64,000 bases of DNA. Source: Caballeronia arvi (GTDB lineage: Bacteria > Pseudomonadota > Gammaproteobacteria > Burkholderiales > Burkholderiaceae). Below the pieces are notes generated by a model that saw only the letters and a list, made by a program, of their open reading frames with translations, did no database searches and was not told the origin of the DNA. Positions 60,304-64,000 of this stretch are shown here, one piece after another. Both the position numbers and the translations under genes were made by a program. The stretch covers positions 248,001 through 312,000 of the forward strand of contig NZ_FCOM02000003.1 of the NCBI RefSeq assembly GCF_001544695.2, in the 5' to 3' direction. Within the stretch, counting starts at the first letter, position 1, and every line of letters starts with the position of its first letter.

Positions 60304-62481
60304 ATGAACGACATGATCAAACAACACGGCCTGCAGGTCGACGCCAGCCTCGCAAGGTTCGTCGATGAAGAAGCCATCCCCGGCACGGGCGTCGACAGCG
60401 CATCGTTCTGGAAAGGTTTCGATGCCATCGTGCACGATCTCGCCCCGAAGAACCGCGCGCTGCTCGCCGAGCGCGACCGCCTCCAGACCGAGCTCGACAA
60501 CTGGCATCGCAGCAATCCCGGCCCCGTGCGCGATCTGCGCGCCTATCGCAAGTTTCTCGAAGACATCGGCTATATCGTGTCCGCGCCCGCGCATGTGCAG
60601 GCGAGCACCGCCAATGTCGATCGCGAAATCGCCGAGCAGGCCGGCCCGCAACTCGTCGTGCCGCTCTCGAATCTCCGCTATGCGCTCAACGCCGCCAACG
60701 CGCGCTGGGGCAGCCTCTACGACGCGCTGTACGGCACCGACGCCATCGACGAATCCGACGGCGCCGAGCGCACCGCGCAATTCAATCCGAAGCGCGGCGC
60801 GAAAGTAATCGCCTACGCGCGCGCCTTCCTCGACGACCACGCGCCCCTCGCCCACGGCTCGCACGCCGATGCGACGAAGTACGGCGTCGAGCAAGGCAAG
60901 CTCGTCGTCACGCTGAAGGATGGCGCCAGGGGCGGCCTCGCGAACGGCGAACAGTTCGCGGGCTTTCAGGGCGATGCAAAAGAGCCGTCCGCGATTCTGC
61001 TCAAGCACAACGACCTGCACTTCGAGATTCAGATCGACGCGAATCACTCCATCGGCAAAACGGATGCCGCGCACGTCAAGGACGTGCTGATGGAAGCGGC
61101 GGTGAGCACGATCATCGACTGTGAAGACTCGGTCGCGGCCGTCGATGCCGCCGACAAGACGCAGCTCTATCGCAACTGGCTCGGCCTCATGCAAGGCCAT
61201 CTCGCCGAGCAGGTGACGAAGAACGGCAAGAGCTTCACGCGCAGCATGAACCCGGACCGCGAATACACCGCGCCCAACGGCGGCACGATCAAGCTGCACG
61301 GACGTTCGCTCTTGTTCGTTCGCAACGTCGGCCATCTGATGACGAATCCCGCCGTGCTCGACCGCGACGGCAACGAGATTCCGGAAGGCATCCTCGACGG
61401 CGTGATGACCACGCTCGGCGCGATGCACGATCTCAAGAACAAGATGAACTCGCGCACGGGTTCCATCTATATCGTGAAGCCGAAGATGCACGGCCCCGCC
61501 GAAGTCGCGTTCGCGGACGAGCTGTTCTCGCGCGTCGAAGATCTGCTCGGCCTGCCGCGTCACACGATCAAGATGGGCATCATGGACGAGGAGCGCCGCA
61601 CCAGCGTGAACCTGAAGGCGTGCATCGCGGCGGCGGGCGCGCGCGTCGCGTTCATCAACACGGGCTTTCTGGATCGCACCGGCGACGAGATGCATTCGTC
61701 GATGGAAGCCGGCCCGATGATGCGCAAGGGTGACATGAAGTCATCGAAGTGGATCAGCGCGTACGAGCGCAGCAACGTGCTCGTCGGCCTGAACACGGGC
61801 CTGCGCGGGCGCGCGCAGATCGGCAAGGGCATGTGGGCGATGCCCGATCTCATGCACGCAATGCTCGAACAGAAGATCGGGCATCCGCGGGCGGGCGCGA
61901 ACACTGCATGGGTGCCCTCGCCCACGGCGGCTACGCTGCACGCGCTGCACTATCACATGGTCGATGTGCAACAGGTTCAGCAGGAACTCGAAAGCATCGA
62001 CTACGACGGCCAGAGAAACGAGCTGCTCGATGGCTTGCTGACGATTCCCGTCGTCGATAAGCCGTCGTGGTCGGAAGAGGACATCAAGAATGAAATCGAG
62101 AACAACGCGCAGGGCATTCTCGGTTATGTCGTGCGCTGGGTCGATCAGGGCGTCGGCTGCTCAAAGGTGCCGGACATACACGATGTCGGCCTGATGGAAG
62201 ACCGCGCGACGCTGCGCATTTCGAGCCAGCACATCGCGAACTGGCTGCGGCATGGCATCGTCACGGAAGAACAGGTTCGCGCGACGCTCGAACGCATGGC
62301 CGCCGTGGTCGACAAGCAGAACGAAGCCGATCCGACCTATTGCCCGATGGCGCCTTCATTCGACAGCTCGTTCGCGTTCAAGGCCGCGTGCGCGCTCGTG
62401 TTCGAAGGCCGCACGCAGCCGAGCGGCTATACGGAACCGCTGCTGCACAAGTTCCGTTTGGCGGTCAAGCAATCGATGTAA
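60304..62481 (+). CDS. glcB: malate synthase G
   Basis: The 725-residue monomeric enzyme condenses glyoxylate and acetyl-CoA to malate in the glyoxylate and glycolate pathways. It agrees with E. coli GlcB over its length: [97 protein letters not shown] with the catalytic region, and a C-terminal domain with [25 protein letters not shown] lies five bases before ATG 60304. It is monocistronic and converges on the tautomerase gene. Confidence 0.95.
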   Translation: MNDMIKQHGLQVDASLARFVDEEAIPGTGVDSASFWKGFDAIVHDLAPKNRALLAERDRLQTELDNWHRSNPGPVRDLRAYRKFLEDIGYIVSAPAHVQASTANVDREIAEQAGPQLVVPLSNLRYALNAANARWGSLYDALYGTDAIDESDGAERTAQFNPKRGAKVIAYARAFLDDHAPLAHGSHADATKYGVEQGKLVVTLKDGARGGLANGEQFAGFQGDAKEPSAILLKHNDLHFEIQIDANHSIGKTDAAHVKDVLMEAAVSTIIDCEDSVAAVDAADKTQLYRNWLGLMQGHLAEQVTKNGKSFTRSMNPDREYTAPNGGTIKLHGRSLLFVRNVGHLMTNPAVLDRDGNEIPEGILDGVMTTLGAMHDLKNKMNSRTGSIYIVKPKMHGPAEVAFADELFSRVEDLLGLPRHTIKMGIMDEERRTSVNLKACIAAAGARVAFINTGFLDRTGDEMHSSMEAGPMMRKGDMKSSKWISAYERSNVLVGLNTGLRGRAQIGKGMWAMPDLMHAMLEQKIGHPRAGANTAWVPSPTAATLHALHYHMVDVQQVQQELESIDYDGQRNELLDGLLTIPVVDKPSWSEEDIKNEIENNAQGILGYVVRWVDQGVGCSKVPDIHDVGLMEDRATLRISSQHIANWLRHGIVTEEQVRATLERMAAVVDKQNEADPTYCPMAPSFDSSFAFKAACALVFEGRTQPSGYTEPLLHKFRLAVKQSM

Positions 62482-62500
62482 GCCGTCGAGCGGCGGCGGG

Positions 62501-62686
62501 TCACTGCTCCGACCAGAGCTTGCCCGCCGTCGCCCAGTTCTCGCGCTTCACATCGGTCAGGATGATATCGACCGAACCCGGCTCGCAGCCGAGCGTCTCG
62601 CATGTCGTGCGCGTGATCGCCTCGACGAACTTGCGCTTCTCTTCCTGCGTGCGGCCTTCGAATAGCTGAATGTTGAATGTCGGCAT
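62501..62686 (-). CDS. 4-oxalocrotonate tautomerase family protein
   Basis: A 61-residue tautomerase. After removal of the start Met, Pro1 (MPTFNIQLFEGRTQEEKRKF) is the catalytic base; the rest (VEAITRTTCETLGCEPGSVD and IILTDVKRENWATAGKLWSE) keeps the 4-OT fold and the expected helix. The usual second catalytic Arg is seen in EGRTQEEKRK. The family interconverts keto and enol acids. It lies 31 bp behind the class II aldolase gene and probably shares its transcript. Confidence 0.9.
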   Translation of the reverse strand: MPTFNIQLFEGRTQEEKRKFVEAITRTTCETLGCEPGSVDIILTDVKRENWATAGKLWSEQ

Positions 62687-62717
62687 GGTGTCGATTTCCC
62701 GTCGAGTTGAATTCAGT

Positions 62718-63494
62718 TCAGTCACGATAAGACGCATCGATGCGGTCGAGCTTGCGCAATAGCGCCGGCCATTCGAGCGCGCCTTCGATGGCGTCATCGT
62801 CGTGCAATTGCGCCGCGGTGCGCGTGACGACTTCGGGCGTCGGCACGATCATCTTCCCCACGCCCGCGAGCGCGCGAAGCTGAATATCGCATGCCTTGAC
62901 GAGCATATCCATCAGCACATAAGCCTCGGCGACGGTGCGCCCGAGCGTGAGCGGCCCGTGATTGCGCAGCAGCATCGCGCGATGCGCGCCGAGGCTTTTC
63001 ACCAGCCGCTCGCCTTCCGCCGGCGAAAACGCCAGGCCTTCGTAATCGTGATACGCGAGATGGCCATGAAAGCGCATCGCGTGCTGCGACGCGGGCAACA
63101 GGCCATGCGGCTGCGTCGACACCGCGATGGCCTCGCGCACATGCAGATGCATCACACACACCGCATCGTCGCGCGCGGCATGCACCGCGCCGTGCAGCGC
63201 GAAGCCCGTCGCGTTCACCGGATGCGCGCTTTCGCCGATCACGTTGCCGTCGATATCGATCTTCACGAGATTGCCCGCCGTGACTTCATCGAACGAAAGG
63301 CCGAACGGATTGATGAGAAAGCGCCCCGGCTCGCCCGGCACGCTCGCGGAAATGTGCGTATAGACGACATCGTCCCAGCCGTTGAGCGCGACGAGCCGAT
63401 ACGCGCCGGCGAGATCGATGCGCGCGGCTTGTTCGGCGTCCGAGCGCGGCCCGCTTTCCGCGATCCTGCGCTCAGGCGTGTGGGTGAACGACAT
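62718..63494 (-). CDS. class II aldolase/adducin family protein
   Basis: The 258-residue protein carries the class II aldolase fold: ARIDLAGAYRLVALNGWDDV, YTHISASVPGEPGRFLINPF, zinc ligands in AVCVMHLHVREAIAVST and AMLLRNHGPLTLGRTVAEAY. It is longer than fuculose-phosphate aldolases and lacks their C-terminus, as in adducin-like decarboxylases or aldolases of unknown substrate. AAGGAGAG precedes ATG 63494, which lies inside the urea transporter coding end (23-bp overlap). It is the middle gene of the operon. Confidence 0.88.
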   Translation of the reverse strand: MSFTHTPERRIAESGPRSDAEQAARIDLAGAYRLVALNGWDDVVYTHISASVPGEPGRFLINPFGLSFDEVTAGNLVKIDIDGNVIGESAHPVNATGFALHGAVHAARDDAVCVMHLHVREAIAVSTQPHGLLPASQHAMRFHGHLAYHDYEGLAFSPAEGERLVKSLGAHRAMLLRNHGPLTLGRTVAEAYVLMDMLVKACDIQLRALAGVGKMIVPTPEVVTRTAAQLHDDDAIEGALEWPALLRKLDRIDASYRD

Positions 63495-64000
63495 GCGACT
63501 CTCCTTGTTTCGATGTTCCCGACAAGCGCCGCGCGAGCACGATCACGGCCCACGACGCCAGCACGAACGGCGCGGTCAGCGCGGCGATGCCGGCGCAATC
63601 GATCAAACGTTCGATCAGCACCGCGGCGACGATCGCGACGAACGCATAACGCTTGCCGAGCGGCGCGGCCGCGAGCGCCGCCAGCGCCGCGTTGAAGCCG
63701 CATGCGCCCGACAGCACGACCGCATCGCTCGCGCCGCCCAGCGCGTGCAAAGTGGCGCCGAGCGCGCTGCCCGCGAGCGCCCACGCAGCCTGCGAAGGCC
63801 GCGACGCGAACAGCCCCGCTGCGATCAATGCGCCGGCGAGCGCGCCGGTCGCGAACGTGATCGGCGCGAGACCCGCGAACGCGGCTTCCAGCATCGGAAT
63901 GAAGCCGGCGGCGACTTGCGGGATCGCGCCCGTGTCGCCGCGATCCGCGAAGAGCGGCAGCCAGCACCAGGTCACGATGATCGCCGGGCTGGAGAAGATC
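63472..64000 (-). CDS. urea transporter (UT family), C-terminal part, truncated by window end
   Basis: About 176 residues are visible, all hydrophobic segments. Features include FSSPAIIVTWCWLPLFADRG, GFIPMLEAAFAGLAPITFAT and SGACGFNAALAALAAAPLGK, whose GFNAALAALA part corresponds to the conserved GYN-type motif of UT urea channels. The C-terminal tail (SKQGESHVVHPHA) overlaps the aldolase start by 23 bp. The family allows passive urea movement across the inner membrane. The N-terminal half and promoter lie beyond base 64000. Confidence 0.7.
   Translation of the reverse strand, partial: IFSSPAIIVTWCWLPLFADRGDTGAIPQVAAGFIPMLEAAFAGLAPITFATGALAGALIAAGLFASRPSQAAWALAGSALGATLHALGGASDAVVLSGACGFNAALAALAAAPLGKRYAFVAIVAAVLIERLIDCAGIAALTAPFVLASWAVIVLARRLSGTSKQGESHVVHPHA

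Noticed and set aside
1..64000. CRISPR array, prophage or transposase genes
   Set aside because: No regularly spaced short repeats, phage structural genes or DDE/serine/tyrosine recombinase signatures were seen on either strand.

Overview
The window is very GC-rich, with codon third positions almost always G or C. Its gene families (a Burkholderia-type porin, many MFS and LysR genes, ExaC-type aldehyde dehydrogenase, GlxA-type regulator, PaoABC-like molybdoenzyme) point to a chromosome or chromid of a Burkholderiaceae soil or plant-associated bacterium, most like Caballeronia/Paraburkholderia. This assignment rests on protein resemblance only; there is no rRNA or other taxonomic marker. I saw no tRNA, CRISPR array, transposase or phage gene.

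Layout. 1-10.4 kb: a truncated MHYT-domain protein, a cardiolipin synthase-type phospholipase D protein, a DUF4410 exported protein, an SDR, then a UdgX-type uracil-DNA-binding protein and its radical-SAM partner behind a near-ideal LexA box, small exported proteins, and a ProP-like MHS transporter. 10.7-16.2 kb: a 1619-residue hybrid histidine kinase with two kinase cores and three receivers. 16.2-20.4 kb: DAHP synthase, HAD phosphatase, aldose epimerase and porin. 20.6-25.3 kb: a branched-chain amino-acid-type ABC importer whose two ATPases are fused. 25.5-31.7 kb: a FadR-type regulator divergent from a gamma-glutamyltransferase/MFS/GAF/MFS operon, with two identical-arm operators. 31.7-40.8 kb: carbonic anhydrase, nitrilase with divergent GlxA regulator, two GSTs, acyl-CoA ligase plus enoyl-CoA hydratase, LysR and NAD(P)H oxidoreductase. 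40.8-45.7 kb: DUF779 plus aldehyde dehydrogenase behind a sigma-54 promoter, an OFA-family antiporter with its 42-residue partner, and a HiPIP. 45.7-49.8 kb: DUF4019 protein, endonuclease/exonuclease/phosphatase protein, and M14/M20 peptidases. 50.1-51.7 kb: a compositionally distinct two-gene module (DUF2515-like Cys-rich protein plus membrane-anchored partner). 51.8-58.5 kb: LysR with divergent MHS transporter, then a paoABC-like operon. 58.7-64 kb: SEC-C protein, MntA/HepT toxin-antitoxin pair, malate synthase G, and a urea transporter/class II aldolase/tautomerase operon cut by the window end.

The most unusual non-coding feature is a ~290-bp structured repeat present three times (8155-8447, 15649-15891, 15933-16222). 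Each copy carries an invariant 11-bp-stem hairpin and a second GCCCC/GGGGC hairpin, and in every case its tail points into the 3' end of a neighbouring gene. It produces spurious ORFs containing FFAAAKKVT. Other points to follow up are the LexA-controlled UdgX pair, the twin GntR operators, the DUF2515-like pair as a possible orphan effector/immunity module, and a PaoABC set that lacks a Tat signal and a visible PaoD.
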